Assembly (NCBI RefSeq): GCF_030009775.1
Contig: NZ_JASCTH010000001.1
Span: forward strand, 346,909 to 410,908
Direction of reading: 5' to 3'
DNA length: 64,000 nucleotides
From: Actinoplanes sandaracinus
Lineage (GTDB): Bacteria > Actinomycetota > Actinomycetes > Mycobacteriales > Micromonosporaceae
A program made the translations under genes and the position numbers. The notes under the pieces are model-generated. The model ran no database searches. It worked only from the letters and a program-made list of their open reading frames with translations, and had not been told where the DNA came from. The stretch's first letter is position 1. Each line of letters opens with the position of its first letter. Shown in pieces: positions 7,701 through 16,775 of the stretch.

Positions 7701-8912
7701 TCAGGCGGCGGTGCGGCCGGAACGACCCGGCGGCAGGGCCGCATGCCGGGCCGGCAACCGGCGAGCCCGGCGGAGAGCGGGCCGCGCCGCGCTGGCCGTG
7801 CGCGCCTCCGGCAGTTGCGGGCCGGCCCAGGCCGGCAGGGCGCCGGGCGGGCTGAGGGTGCGGTCCGGCGGGATCCACAGTGGCTGTGGCGCGGACGGCG
7901 AACCCCACCACCGGAATGTGCCGTATCCCCGGACGAGCGGCGGCTGCAGGGCCGGCCAGTATGCCTCGGCGGGGATGGCGAGCCGCCAGGCCTCGGCGGG
8001 CATGAGAGCGAGCCCGGCGCGTGGCGGCGGCACCATGACAGTGCCGGGCCGGACGCCGATGGTCGCCGGTTCCTCGCCGGCCGGGGCGACGGCCGCGGGC
8101 GCCGAGGCGAGGACGATCGCCGAGCCGACGGTGACCAGGCCGGCGGCGAGGGCGGGCAGTTCCCATCCGGGACGGACGGTGTCGCCGATCAGGGTCAGCG
8201 CGATGATCGACGGCAGGACGACCTCGCCGGTCCAGTGGACGGCGGTGACCCGGCCGACCTCGCCGCCCTGCAGCGCGCTGGCGTAGAGGAGCATGCCGGT
8301 CAGGGCGAACAGGATCATCGTCCAGGTGACGGGCTCGGTGACGACGGCGACGACGGCGGTGGACGCCTGCCGCATCTCCTCCTCGGGGAACTGCAGGGCG
8401 CGGCCGGAGATCGCGGCGCCGCCGAGCGAGAACCCGCCGATCATGGCGATCAGCCCTGGCCTGCCGGTCTTGGTGGCGCCCCACCCGAGCAGCCAGAGGC
8501 ACAGCAGCGCCGACACCAGGCCGATGCGGACCTGCATGGACGGCAGCATCTCGTGCTGCTGGCCGGCGGAGAGCGCGAGGACGCCGAGGGCGCCGGTGGT
8601 GCAGATGATGGCGGCGACGTCACGGCCGCGCAGTTTGGAGCCGAGGAACAGCCAGGCGGCGACCGCGGTGACGGCGAGCGAGCCGGCGAGGACCGACTCG
8701 ACCACGTAGACGGCGAGGTGCTGGAGGGCGACGACCGCGCCGATCCAGGCGACGATGTCGAAGCCGATGCCGACCAGGTAGAGCGGGTGGCCGAGGGTGC
8801 TCGCCGTGCTGTGGCTGCGCTTGGCGCCGATCGCCTGGAGGATCGAGCCGATCGCATAGCTGAACGCGCCGAACACGGCCACACCCAGCGCGAACCAGCT
8901 CATGGAGGTCAT
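7701..8912 (-). CDS. DMT-superfamily (EamA/NIPA-like) membrane protein
   Basis: About 403 residues with nine to ten hydrophobic segments in the first ~275, starting SWFALGVAVFGAFSYAIGSI. A Pro/Ala-rich hydrophilic tail of about 130 residues follows and is not part of the usual fold. Such proteins act as small-molecule or metal transporters. ATG 8912 is preferred over the TTG at 8918 because a G-rich ribosome site precedes it. It begins 46 nt after the DegT-like gene and may belong to the polysaccharide operon. If so it could move a lipid or sugar intermediate, but that is speculation. Confidence 0.7.
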   Translation of the reverse strand: MTSMSWFALGVAVFGAFSYAIGSILQAIGAKRSHSTASTLGHPLYLVGIGFDIVAWIGAVVALQHLAVYVVESVLAGSLAVTAVAAWLFLGSKLRGRDVAAIICTTGALGVLALSAGQQHEMLPSMQVRIGLVSALLCLWLLGWGATKTGRPGLIAMIGGFSLGGAAISGRALQFPEEEMRQASTAVVAVVTEPVTWTMILFALTGMLLYASALQGGEVGRVTAVHWTGEVVLPSIIALTLIGDTVRPGWELPALAAGLVTVGSAIVLASAPAAVAPAGEEPATIGVRPGTVMVPPPRAGLALMPAEAWRLAIPAEAYWPALQPPLVRGYGTFRWWGSPSAPQPLWIPPDRTLSPPGALPAWAGPQLPEARTASAARPALRRARRLPARHAALPPGRSGRTAA

Positions 8913-8958
8913 CGCCAACCCCCACCAAGATCACGCTGAGTGGATCGATCGGTCACGC

Positions 8959-10041
8959 TCAGATCATATGACCGGAAAGAGATCCATGCGACCCCGTGTT
9001 CACCACCTCCGCAATCCGCCGCAGATCGCCCGGTCCACATCGGTGGTCGACGGGCAGGGTCAGCATCCGGTCGCCCAGGTCCGCGGCCTCGCGGTCGCCA
9101 CTCCAGAACCCGGACCGGTCCTGCCGCCAGTGCACCGGCGCGAAGATCCGGTTGCCGGCCAGGAACGCCAGCAGCTCATCGCGCGCCCCGGCCGACGGGC
9201 ACGTCAACTGCACCCGGAAACCCCCACCCCCAAGGATCTCGAAACCATCCGGGGTACGCCCGGCGAGCGCCGCCTCCACCTCGGCCCCGTTGCGGGCGCT
9301 TGCCGCCCGTACCCCGTTGATGTCTAGAAGCGCAAGCATCGCCGCGGTGAAGGCGGACGCCGGCGCCGCGCTGCCGAGAAGCTGGTGTTCGCCCTGCTGT
9401 TGCAGGGCGCGGAAGCGGTCCTTGGGCACCGGCCGCCCCTCCAGCCAGGCGGCCTTGAGCAGCATCGCCGCCAGTTTCAGGTCGGCGCCGGCGGACGTCG
9501 CACCGGACGGCTCCGGCAGGTCGAGCCCGCGCGGCGACCACAGCAGGCCGCCGTCCGGCAGCGGCAGCGTCTTGCGCAGCGAGGCGACCGCGTAGGCGGC
9601 CGTGCTGGCGCAGGCCCAGGTGCTGAACGGGTCGTGTGAGTGGTCCTCGATCACCGTGACGTCCGGGTGCGCCCGCATCCACGCGTCCCACGCCGTGCCG
9701 TCGTCGCGGCCGAACAGGTTCTGTGCGAGGACGACGTCGCCGCCGGTCACGCGCAGCGTCTCCCAGTGCGGCCCGCGCCGGTCCGGCAGGTGCCGGTACC
9801 AGGCGATCGGCGCCTGGTGGGCGAGCGTTTCGGCGACGCCCATGCAGAAGTAGGTGGGCACGTGCAGCCGCCCGGCCGGGGCGAGCAGCCGCAGCAGCGC
9901 GCTGAGCGCCCCGCACCCGGTGGCGAAGAGCTCCCGCCGGGCCGGCAGCCAGCCGGGCAGGCCGCCCCGCTCGGGATCGAGCAGGGCGGCCGGGTCCCAG
10001 TGGTACTCCGAGCCGATCTCGCGGGGCGGCTCAGGCGGCAC
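8959..10041 (-). CDS. DegT/DnrJ/EryC1-like PLP-dependent aminotransferase
   Basis: A 360-residue protein of fold-type-I aminotransferase character. The likely PLP lysine lies in AVASLRKTLPLPDGG and the PLP-Asp region in VTVIEDHSHDPFST. Relatives transaminate 4-keto-6-deoxy nucleotide sugars, which fits the dehydratase three genes upstream. It diverges from the classic DegT consensus, so its real substrate is uncertain. GTG 10041 has AGGTC just upstream and overlaps the sugar transferase stop by 11 nt, indicating translational coupling. Confidence 0.7.
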   Translation of the reverse strand: MPPEPPREIGSEYHWDPAALLDPERGGLPGWLPARRELFATGCGALSALLRLLAPAGRLHVPTYFCMGVAETLAHQAPIAWYRHLPDRRGPHWETLRVTGGDVVLAQNLFGRDDGTAWDAWMRAHPDVTVIEDHSHDPFSTWACASTAAYAVASLRKTLPLPDGGLLWSPRGLDLPEPSGATSAGADLKLAAMLLKAAWLEGRPVPKDRFRALQQQGEHQLLGSAAPASAFTAAMLALLDINGVRAASARNGAEVEAALAGRTPDGFEILGGGGFRVQLTCPSAGARDELLAFLAGNRIFAPVHWRQDRSGFWSGDREAADLGDRMLTLPVDHRCGPGDLRRIAEVVNTGSHGSLSGHMI

Positions 10042-10714
10042 GGCTGACCTCGTGCTGCGGCGCCGGTTGGGGTTGGGGTTGGGATTCGGCTGTGGCCCGG
10101 GTGATGTTGTGCTGGTCGACGTGGACCGGCGGCTCGCCCCGGTTCAGGGTGACCGCGGTCCGCCAGAGGATGCTCAGGTCGAGCCGGGGCGACCAGTTGT
10201 CGACGTACCAGCGGTCGAGTTTGAAGCGCTGCGGCCAGTCGATGTCGTCGCGGCCGTTGACCTGGGCCCAGCCGGTGATGCCGGGTTTGACCTCGAGGCG
10301 GCGGGCGTCCTCGGGTGAGTAGCCGGCGACCTGCGGGAGCACGTCGGGGCGCGGGCCGACCAGGTTCATCTGGCCGAGCATCACGTTGATCAGCTGGGGC
10401 AGCTCGTCGAGGCTGGTCCGACGCAGGAAGCGGCCGCACCGGGTGATCCGCGGGTCGTTCTCGACCAGGCCGAACGGGTCGTCGATGCCGAGTTGGGCGC
10501 TCATCGCGACCGCGTCGTGCACCATCGAGCGGAACTTCAGCATCCGGAACGGCACGCCGTCCTTGCCGGCCCGGTCCTGGACGAAGAGGACGCCCTTGCC
10601 GTCGGCCGTCCGGATCCAGGCGGCGAGAGCCAGCATCACGGGGCTGAGCAACAGGAGCATGACGAAGGCGATCAGCCGGTTGAGGCCGTTCCAGAGCAGG
10701 CGTTCGAGGTCCAC
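10031..10714 (-). CDS. Polyprenyl-phosphate sugar-1-phosphate transferase (PglC/WcaJ-type)
   Basis: A 227-residue bacterial sugar transferase with one N-terminal membrane helix (LIAFVMLLLLSPVMLALAAW) and the full catalytic domain. Family motifs are FRMLKFRSM, RRTSLDELPQLINVMLG, MNLVGPRP and VKPGITGWAQVNGR. It moves a sugar-1-phosphate from a nucleotide sugar to a lipid carrier, the first membrane step of polysaccharide or glycan assembly. The start is GTG 10714 with GGAGG 5 nt upstream. The open frame extends further upstream but that part is antisense noise from the dehydrogenase gene. Confidence 0.9.
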   Translation of the reverse strand: MDLERLLWNGLNRLIAFVMLLLLSPVMLALAAWIRTADGKGVLFVQDRAGKDGVPFRMLKFRSMVHDAVAMSAQLGIDDPFGLVENDPRITRCGRFLRRTSLDELPQLINVMLGQMNLVGPRPDVLPQVAGYSPEDARRLEVKPGITGWAQVNGRDDIDWPQRFKLDRWYVDNWSPRLDLSILWRTAVTLNRGEPPVHVDQHNITRATAESQPQPQPAPQHEVSRAA

Positions 10715-10734
10715 GATTACCTCCGGGGAGAGAG

Positions 10735-11991
10735 CTAGAGCGACTCGACGGCGGGTCCGGTGAGGCGGTGCCGGGTGTCCAGCACGTAGCGCGCGTGTTC
10801 GAGGACCAGGTCCAGGTCGAAGTCGTCGTGGTCGGCGAGCAGGACCACGGCGTCGGCGGCGGCGATCTGGTCGGCGGTCAGCGGCACCCGCTCGACCCGG
10901 CTGTCGACGTGGGAGTCCTCGACGACATGCGGGTCGGCGGCCCGCACGACCGCTCCCATGTCCAGCAGCAGGGTGGCGACCCGCCGCGCCGGCGACTCCC
11001 GGGCGTCGCCGCTGTTCTTCTTGTAGGCGAGGCCGAGCAGCAGGACCGTGGCGCCGTTGACCGACTTGCGCCGCTGGTTGAGGGCGGCGACCAGGCGGCG
11101 TACGACGTAGTCCGGCATGTGGTTGTTGATGTCGTTGGCGAGTTCGACGAACCGGAAGCTCTGGCCGAGGGTCCGCTGCACCCGCCACGACAGATAGGAC
11201 GGGTCGATCGGCAGGCAGTGCCCGCCGACGCCGGGGCCGGGCACGAACCGCATGTAGCCGAACGGCTTGGAGCTGGCGGCGCTGATCGCCTCCCAGACGT
11301 CGATGCCGAGGTCGTGGGCGTACACCGCGAGTTCGTTGACCAGGGCGATGTTGACGTGCCGGAAGGTGTTCTCGAGCAGCTTGGCCAGCTCGGCGACCTT
11401 GGGATCGGAGACCGGGACGGTCTGCTCGACGACGGAGGCGTAGAAGGCCTGGACCGCGGCGAGCGAGGCCGGGTCGATGCCGGAGACCACCTTGGGGGTG
11501 GTGACCAGGTTCCACTCCTTGTTGCCCGGGTCGATGCGCTCGGGGCTGTATCCGAGGTGGAAGTCGACGCCCGCGATCAGCCCGGAACCCTCCTCCAGCA
11601 GCGGCGCCACCAGCTCGGTGGTGGTGCCGGGATAGGTGGTCGACTCCAGCGCGACGGTCGCGCCCGGCCGCAGGTAGCGGGCCAGGGTGCGGGCCGAGTC
11701 CTCGATGTAGGTCAGGTCGGGGCTGCCGTCGCGCAGCGGCGTCGGGACGGCGATCACCGCGATGTCGAATCCGGCGCACGAGCGCGGGTCGGACGACGGG
11801 TGGAACGAGCCGTTCGCGAGGATCCGCTGGAGGGAGGCCGAGGAGACGTCGTCGACGTACGACTCCCCGGCGGCCAGTCGCTTGATCCGCTCGTCGTCGA
11901 CGTCGAACCCGACGACCGTGTGCCCGACCTCGGCCGCGCGGACCGCGAGCGGCAATCCCACGTATCCCTGACCGGCGATGACGACCCGCAT
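10735..11991 (-). CDS. Nucleotide-sugar (UDP-GlcNAc/ManNAc- or UDP-glucose-type) dehydrogenase
   Basis: 418 residues. The N-terminal NAD-binding motif GQGYVGLPLA, the middle-domain LLENTFRHVNIALVNE and PGPGVGGHCLPIDPSYL, and the C-terminal domain (LLGLAYKKNSGDARESPA) are all present. The catalytic Cys lies in GGHCLP. The family oxidises the C6 alcohol of a UDP-sugar to a uronic acid in two NAD-dependent steps. Start ATG 11991 has AAGGAG 9-10 nt upstream. It sits 50 nt after the dehydratase gene and 20 nt before the sugar transferase, in one operon. Confidence 0.92.
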   Translation of the reverse strand: MRVVIAGQGYVGLPLAVRAAEVGHTVVGFDVDDERIKRLAAGESYVDDVSSASLQRILANGSFHPSSDPRSCAGFDIAVIAVPTPLRDGSPDLTYIEDSARTLARYLRPGATVALESTTYPGTTTELVAPLLEEGSGLIAGVDFHLGYSPERIDPGNKEWNLVTTPKVVSGIDPASLAAVQAFYASVVEQTVPVSDPKVAELAKLLENTFRHVNIALVNELAVYAHDLGIDVWEAISAASSKPFGYMRFVPGPGVGGHCLPIDPSYLSWRVQRTLGQSFRFVELANDINNHMPDYVVRRLVAALNQRRKSVNGATVLLLGLAYKKNSGDARESPARRVATLLLDMGAVVRAADPHVVEDSHVDSRVERVPLTADQIAAADAVVLLADHDDFDLDLVLEHARYVLDTRHRLTGPAVESL

Positions 11992-12041
11992 GGGCGTGCT
12001 CTCCTTACGACTCTTCTCCGACCGGAACTTGCGTCTGCGGT

Positions 12042-13997
12042 TCACGACCGCAGGCCCGGCGGGACGGCGACCGACTCGGGACGGCGCTGTTTGCCGGCGA
12101 TGACGGGATGCGGCTTCTTGGGCAGGGCCGGGCTCGCGGAGAGCCAGTGCAGGACGGCGATCAGGTCCTCGCGCGGCGCCGACGCGTCGAGCAGTGAGAG
12201 GACGGCTCCGTCCAGCGGCGGCACCGGCGCCTGGGAGATCAGCGGATGGTTCGGCCGGTGGTCCGGCTCGCCCGGTCCGAGCAGGATCTCGGCGATCTTC
12301 TCGCCCGGGCGCAGTCCGGTGTAGACGATCTGGATGTGCTGCTCGGCGGCTTCGGCGATGCGCTTGGCGACGTCGGCGATCCGGACCGGCTCGCCCATGT
12401 CCAGCACCAGCACCTCGCCCTTGCTCTCCAGCGCGCCCGCCTGGACGACCAGCCGCACCGCCTCCTGGACGGTCATGAAGTACCGGTTGACGTCGGGGTG
12501 GGTGACGGTGATCGGGCCACCGGCCTCCACCTGCGCGGCGAACGCGGTGAGCACGGAGCCGCGGGAGCCGAGCACGTTGCCGAACCGGACGCTGCAGTAG
12601 GTGCCGGACGCCGCGGCGTCGGCGGCCGCGGTCAGCCGCTCGGTGATCCGTTTCGAGTAGCCCAGGACGCTGCACGGGTCGGCGGCCTTGTCGGTGGAGA
12701 TGTTGACCAGCCGGTCGACGTTGTGCCGGATCGCGGTCTGCAGGATCTGGTACGTGCCGATGATGTTGGTCTTGAGCGCCTCGGACGGGTGCATCTCCAG
12801 CAGCGGCAGGTGCTTGAGAGCCGCGGCGTGGAAGACCACGTGCGGCTTGTGCTCGGCGAACACCTCGTCGAGGCGCTGCTGGTCGCGGATGTCGGCGACG
12901 ACCAGGTTGCGGTCGTCGAGCATGCCGCGGCCGTCCAGGGAGAGCTGCACGGCGTGCAGTCCCGACTCGTCGCGGTCGAGCATGACCAGCTTCTCCGGGT
13001 TGAACCGGGCGACCTGCCGGCACAGCTCGGAGCCGATCGAACCGCCGGCGCCGGTGACCAGCACCCGGCGGCCGGACAGATAACCGGCGACCGCGGCCAG
13101 GTCGATGCCGACCTCTCGGCGGCCGAGCAGATCCTCGTGGCTGACCGGGCGGATGTCCTCGACCCGGACGGTGCGGCCGAACAGCTCGACCACCGGCGGA
13201 ACGACCTTGAGGTCGACGTTGAGCGGCTGCGCCAGATCGGTGAGCTTGCGGATCAGGTCGGCGCTGGCGCTCGGAATGGCGATGACCACCGCCTCGGCGC
13301 TGAACCGGCGGACCACCTCGGCCATGTCGTCGCGGGTGCCGACGACCGGGACGCCCATCACCCGGAAGGTGCGCTTGGCCGGGTCGTCGTCGAGCAGGGC
13401 GACCGGCACGTACCGGCTGCGCGGGCTGCGCAGCATCGCCCGGATGACCTGGGTGGCGCCCTCGCCGGCGCCCATCACCACGACCCGGGCGCCGTGCTCC
13501 GGCGACGGCCGCAGGCGGCTGTCCTGCATGGAGCGGACCATGTAGCGGACACCGGCGGTGAGCACCAGCGCGATCAGCCCGGCGCCGATGATCGCCGAGC
13601 GCGGCACCAGCCGGCCCAGCACGGTGTCCAGGAGCAGGATTACGGGTGTGGCCACCGCGGCGGTCTTCACCAGTGCGGCGATCTCCTCGAAGCAGCCGTA
13701 CGCCCAGCGGCCGGTGTAGAGGCCGAAGTGGATGCCGGCCGCGGTGTGCACCACCGCCGCGACCGCGGAGAGCGCGATGAGGCCGAAGAAGCCGACCTCG
13801 TTGATGTGGCCGTCGTGCCGGAGCAGCGTCGCGATCAGCAACGCGGCGGCCAGCGCCAGCGCGTCGATGACCGCCCGCGCGGCGCGGCCCGGCAGAGCCC
13901 GGCGGTACCACGGGACCGGGCTCGGGCCCGGGCCTGGCCACTCGCCGGGGGTCGCGTCGGCTCCTGTGCCGCCGGACGCGCGTCGCCGTACCTGCAT
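12042..13997 (-). CDS. CapD/WbpM/PglF-type membrane nucleotide-sugar 4,6-dehydratase
   Basis: 651 residues. Four N-terminal membrane helices (ALALAAALLIATLL onwards) precede a CoA-binding-like Rossmann domain (VVVMGAGEGATQVIRAML). The SDR catalytic domain follows, with VLVTGAGGSIGSELCRQ, ISTDKAADPCSVLGYSKR (YxxxK) and GLRPGEKIAE. The family makes 4-keto-6-deoxy-HexNAc from UDP-GlcNAc, the precursor of diamino sugars. ATG 13997 is preceded by AGGGGGA. It is the first gene of the operon running down to the aminotransferase. Confidence 0.9.
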   Translation of the reverse strand: MQVRRRASGGTGADATPGEWPGPGPSPVPWYRRALPGRAARAVIDALALAAALLIATLLRHDGHINEVGFFGLIALSAVAAVVHTAAGIHFGLYTGRWAYGCFEEIAALVKTAAVATPVILLLDTVLGRLVPRSAIIGAGLIALVLTAGVRYMVRSMQDSRLRPSPEHGARVVVMGAGEGATQVIRAMLRSPRSRYVPVALLDDDPAKRTFRVMGVPVVGTRDDMAEVVRRFSAEAVVIAIPSASADLIRKLTDLAQPLNVDLKVVPPVVELFGRTVRVEDIRPVSHEDLLGRREVGIDLAAVAGYLSGRRVLVTGAGGSIGSELCRQVARFNPEKLVMLDRDESGLHAVQLSLDGRGMLDDRNLVVADIRDQQRLDEVFAEHKPHVVFHAAALKHLPLLEMHPSEALKTNIIGTYQILQTAIRHNVDRLVNISTDKAADPCSVLGYSKRITERLTAAADAAASGTYCSVRFGNVLGSRGSVLTAFAAQVEAGGPITVTHPDVNRYFMTVQEAVRLVVQAGALESKGEVLVLDMGEPVRIADVAKRIAEAAEQHIQIVYTGLRPGEKIAEILLGPGEPDHRPNHPLISQAPVPPLDGAVLSLLDASAPREDLIAVLHWLSASPALPKKPHPVIAGKQRRPESVAVPPGLRS

Positions 13998-14446
13998 GGA
14001 TTCCCCCTCGTACGATGCCGGCGCAGCCGGCCGCGGATCCTTCGCTCGTGCAAGGCTGAAGTCGAGAACAAAGAAGAGCGAGCGCTGGCAAACGCATTCC
14101 CTCGGACAGTGAAATGCGGCCGCGACTCGCTTACGCAACGCCCCTTCCGGCCTTTCGCAAAATCAGCGTTCCAGTCGGAGAGAGCGGTTTACAGTAGCAA
14201 TTGTCATACGGTACGTGAGGAATCCTCATTTTCACCGTTTCCGCGTGAGCAGGCCCTTGATCGGCATTTCCTTCAGATACTTTCGGGCGCCCGGCATGGC
14301 CATTCGGCGGAGGATGTCATACCGAGCGTGAGAACCTCTCGCCTTAGGCGTGACATCTGCGACTTCCGTCGCGACGCCGTTTCCGGCAGCGTCTTTACGG
14401 CGGGTTTCACAAGCGTTCTGTCGAGAATGCGACCGGGGGACAAAGA
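13998..14446. promoter_or_regulatory. Divergent promoter region of the polysaccharide locus
   Basis: About 450 bp between the divergent dehydratase and glycosyltransferase genes, with lower GC than its surroundings. It must hold the promoters of both units. It contains the perfect palindrome TGAGGAATCCTCA at 14216-14228. I see no gene. Confidence 0.55.
14216..14228. promoter_or_regulatory. Palindrome in the polysaccharide intergenic region
   Basis: TGAGGA-A-TCCTCA, perfect 6-1-6 symmetry in an AT-richer stretch. It is a possible regulator site; the protein is unknown. Confidence 0.35.
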
Positions 14447-15646
14447 ATGAGGGTGCTGCACGTCATCAGCACGCTGGGTCCGGGTGGGGCCGGGCACCAA
14501 CTGCGGTTGCTGGTACGCCGGCTGCCGTACGAGAGCGAGATCGCGACACTGGGGCCGCCGGGCGCCGACGCGGAGATCATGGACGCGCGGGTGCACCGCG
14601 TCACCAGCACACGTGACCACGACCCCGCCGCGGTCCGGCGGCTGCGCCAGCTCATGCACACCGGCCGGTACGACATCGTGCACACCCACCTCTACCGGGC
14701 CTGCGTGCAGGGCCGGATCGCGGCCCGGCTGGCCGGGGTGCCGCACGTGGTAGCGACCGAGCACCACCTGGGCACCGAGGTCATCGAGGGGCGCCGGGCC
14801 TCCGCCGCCGTCCGCGCCCTCTATCTGGCCGGCGAACGCCTCGGCCAGATCACCATCGCCCCCTCCCCGGTGATCGCCGGCCGGCTGCGCGCCTGGGGGG
14901 TACCGGAGCGGCGGATCACCACGATCCCCAAGGCGATCGACACCGACGAGTTCCGGTACGACCCGGCACTGCGCGCCGCCGCCCGCGCCCGGCTCGGCAT
15001 CGCGCCGGAGCTGCCGGTGATCGGCGGTGTCGGCCGGCTCGAACCGGACAAGCGCTTCGACCTGCTGATCCGGGCGATCACGGAGGTGCCGGAGGCGGTG
15101 CTTCTGCTGGCCGGCGACGGGTCCGCGCGGGCCGACCTGGAGCGGCTCGCACAGATCGAGGGCGTCGCCGACCGGGTGCTGTTCACCGGAGCGGTCACCC
15201 ACCCCCGCGAGACGCTCTGCGCCATGGACGTCTTCGCCTCCCCCGGCCAGGCGACGTTCGGGCTGGCCACGCTCGAGGCGGTGGCCGCTGGGCTGCCGGC
15301 CGTCTACGGCTCCTGTGTGCCGCTGGAGGAACGCGCGGCCGCCCGCGCCGCGATCCGCGGCACGCACCGGCTCTCCCAGGACCGGGAGTCGCTGCCGCGG
15401 GCGCTGCGCGCCGAGATGCTGTGCCTCGCCGAACGGCGCGGCGCGCGGTTGCCGTCGCGATCAGCGGGCGTACGGTACGACGCCGATCATCTGGTCGCCT
15501 CGGTGGGCCGCCTCTACGAGGGGATCTCGGCCCGGCCGGTGCGGCGCCGGGTCATCGGGCCGCTGCTGACGTATCGCGGGCGGTTCGCACGGTTCGGACG
15601 AAAGAACAGCTTTCCACTGCCCGGCGGAAGTGTGCGGAACGCATGA
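14447..15646 (+). CDS. GT4-family glycosyltransferase with an altered EX7E motif
   Basis: A 399-residue GT-B enzyme. The N-terminal domain begins VLHVISTLGPGGAGHQLRLL. The donor-binding C-terminal domain starts near VIGGVGRLEPDKRFDLLI and contains LLLAGDGSARADLERLA and a FGLATLEAVAAGLPAV segment. In GT4 enzymes the last segment normally holds E-x7-E. Here the first Glu is Ala (QATFGLATLE) and only the second remains. It probably adds a sugar to the polysaccharide made by the divergent operon. Its 3' end overlaps the convergent vanZ-like gene by 95 nt. Confidence 0.82.
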   Translation: MRVLHVISTLGPGGAGHQLRLLVRRLPYESEIATLGPPGADAEIMDARVHRVTSTRDHDPAAVRRLRQLMHTGRYDIVHTHLYRACVQGRIAARLAGVPHVVATEHHLGTEVIEGRRASAAVRALYLAGERLGQITIAPSPVIAGRLRAWGVPERRITTIPKAIDTDEFRYDPALRAAARARLGIAPELPVIGGVGRLEPDKRFDLLIRAITEVPEAVLLLAGDGSARADLERLAQIEGVADRVLFTGAVTHPRETLCAMDVFASPGQATFGLATLEAVAAGLPAVYGSCVPLEERAAARAAIRGTHRLSQDRESLPRALRAEMLCLAERRGARLPSRSAGVRYDADHLVASVGRLYEGISARPVRRRVIGPLLTYRGRFARFGRKNSFPLPGGSVRNA

Positions 15647-16139
15647 GCCGCCGGAACCCCAGACAGCCGAGCCAGGTGCCGAGGGTGTTGGACATCAGGT
15701 CGTTGACGTCGGCCCAGCGGTTGCCGTCGACGGTGAACAGCATGACCAGCTGGATCGTCTCGATGGCGAGGCTGATGAGGAACCCGGTCCGCACCAGCCG
15801 GCGCTCCTCGCGCATCCCGAAGAGCAGATAGAGGAGCCCGGCCAGCGGCAACGTCATGATCGTGTTGAGCGCGAAGTCGAGCGGCCGCATCTCCAGCAGC
15901 GGGATGAACATGAACCGGTAGTGGTCGGGGTCGTAGTCGCCACCCCAGGCCATGTGCATCGGCAGCAACGTGGCGCCGAGCACGGCCACCGCGTACCACC
16001 CCGCGAACCAGCCCAGGAGCAGCCGGCCGGCGGTCAGCAGCCCCCGGCGGCGCAGAAACAGCCCAGTGAAGATCATCAGTGCCACGCCGAGGGGCAGGAG
16101 CACGGGCAGCGCCGGGATGTCGATCTGATGGGTTGGCAT
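15552..16139 (-). CDS. VanZ-family membrane protein
   Basis: 195 residues with about five hydrophobic segments and the VanZ pattern: a first-helix region ending LGATLLPM, then NTIMTLPLAGLLYLLF, TGFLISLAIETIQLV and the conserved ADVNDLMSNTLGTWLG. VanZ-like proteins are linked to the cell envelope and to glycopeptide tolerance, but their activity is unknown. The tail overlaps the glycosyltransferase on the other strand. ATG 16139 starts 30 nt after the LuxR regulator stop, so the two may be cotranscribed. Confidence 0.8.
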   Translation of the reverse strand: MPTHQIDIPALPVLLPLGVALMIFTGLFLRRRGLLTAGRLLLGWFAGWYAVAVLGATLLPMHMAWGGDYDPDHYRFMFIPLLEMRPLDFALNTIMTLPLAGLLYLLFGMREERRLVRTGFLISLAIETIQLVMLFTVDGNRWADVNDLMSNTLGTWLGCLGFRRLMRSAHFRRAVESCSFVRTVRTARDTSAAAR

Positions 16140-16169
16140 CCGTTTCCACGGTACCTTCGCCGGCGATTC

Positions 16170-16775
16170 TCAGCGGAGCCAGCCCTGCTTCCGGGCGATA
16201 CGGATCGCATCGAGACGGTTACGCGCCCCGGTCTTGGAAATGATCGCGGAAAGGTAATTGCGGACCGTTCCGCCGGACAGATACAGCCGCCCCGCGATCT
16301 CCTTCACCGAGTCGCCTTCCGCCGCCAGGCCGAGCACCTCCAGCTCGCGTGTGCTCAGCCCGCGGTCGGTGTTGAGCGACGCCGCCTGCAGCATCGGCGA
16401 CACCACCCGCTCGCCACGGGCCAGGCGCCGCACCGCGTCCGCCAGCATCGTCGGCGAGCTGTCCTTGACCAGGAAGTTCAGCCCCCCGTTCCACCGGCGC
16501 GGCGGGAGCATGCCGCGCTTGGACGGATCGCACAGCAGCAGCATCGAGCAGGACGGGATCGCGGTGTGCAGCGCGTCGGCCATCGGCAGGACCTGACTCA
16601 CCATGTACTGCGTGTCGATCACGACGACGGTGGGCCACAGCTGCGCGGCACGCTGCGCCAGATCACCGTTGATCGGCAGGGTGTCCACGTAATGCATGTC
16701 CGGTTCGGTCTCGAGCAACGCTCTCACGGGGACACCGAAGTATCCCTCGTCTCTCACCACAACGACCCGGATCAT
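16170..16775 (-). CDS. NarL/LuxR-type regulator with atypical receiver domain
   Basis: 201 residues. The C-terminal LuxR HTH is good (GLSTRELEVLGLAAEGDSVK, then GGTVRNYLSAIISKTGARNR). The N-terminal domain resembles a receiver, with an Asp at VVVIDTQY and the conserved Lys in FLVKDS. The usual acidic pair is replaced by RDEGY, so phosphorylation may be weak or absent. No kinase gene is adjacent. It may control the polysaccharide or VanZ genes beside it, which is inferred from position only. Confidence 0.78.
   Translation of the reverse strand: MIRVVVVRDEGYFGVPVRALLETEPDMHYVDTLPINGDLAQRAAQLWPTVVVIDTQYMVSQVLPMADALHTAIPSCSMLLLCDPSKRGMLPPRRWNGGLNFLVKDSSPTMLADAVRRLARGERVVSPMLQAASLNTDRGLSTRELEVLGLAAEGDSVKEIAGRLYLSGGTVRNYLSAIISKTGARNRLDAIRIARKQGWLR

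Noticed and set aside
7296..8939. 547-codon plus-strand frame
   Set aside because: It runs over the 31-bp repeats and antisense to the DMT gene; the minus-strand membrane protein is clearly the real gene.
10735..14097. 1120-codon frame covering dehydrogenase and dehydratase
   Set aside because: Only the first part (to 11991) is the real dehydrogenase; the rest is a shifted frame of the dehydratase gene, which has its own stop, start and ribosome site.
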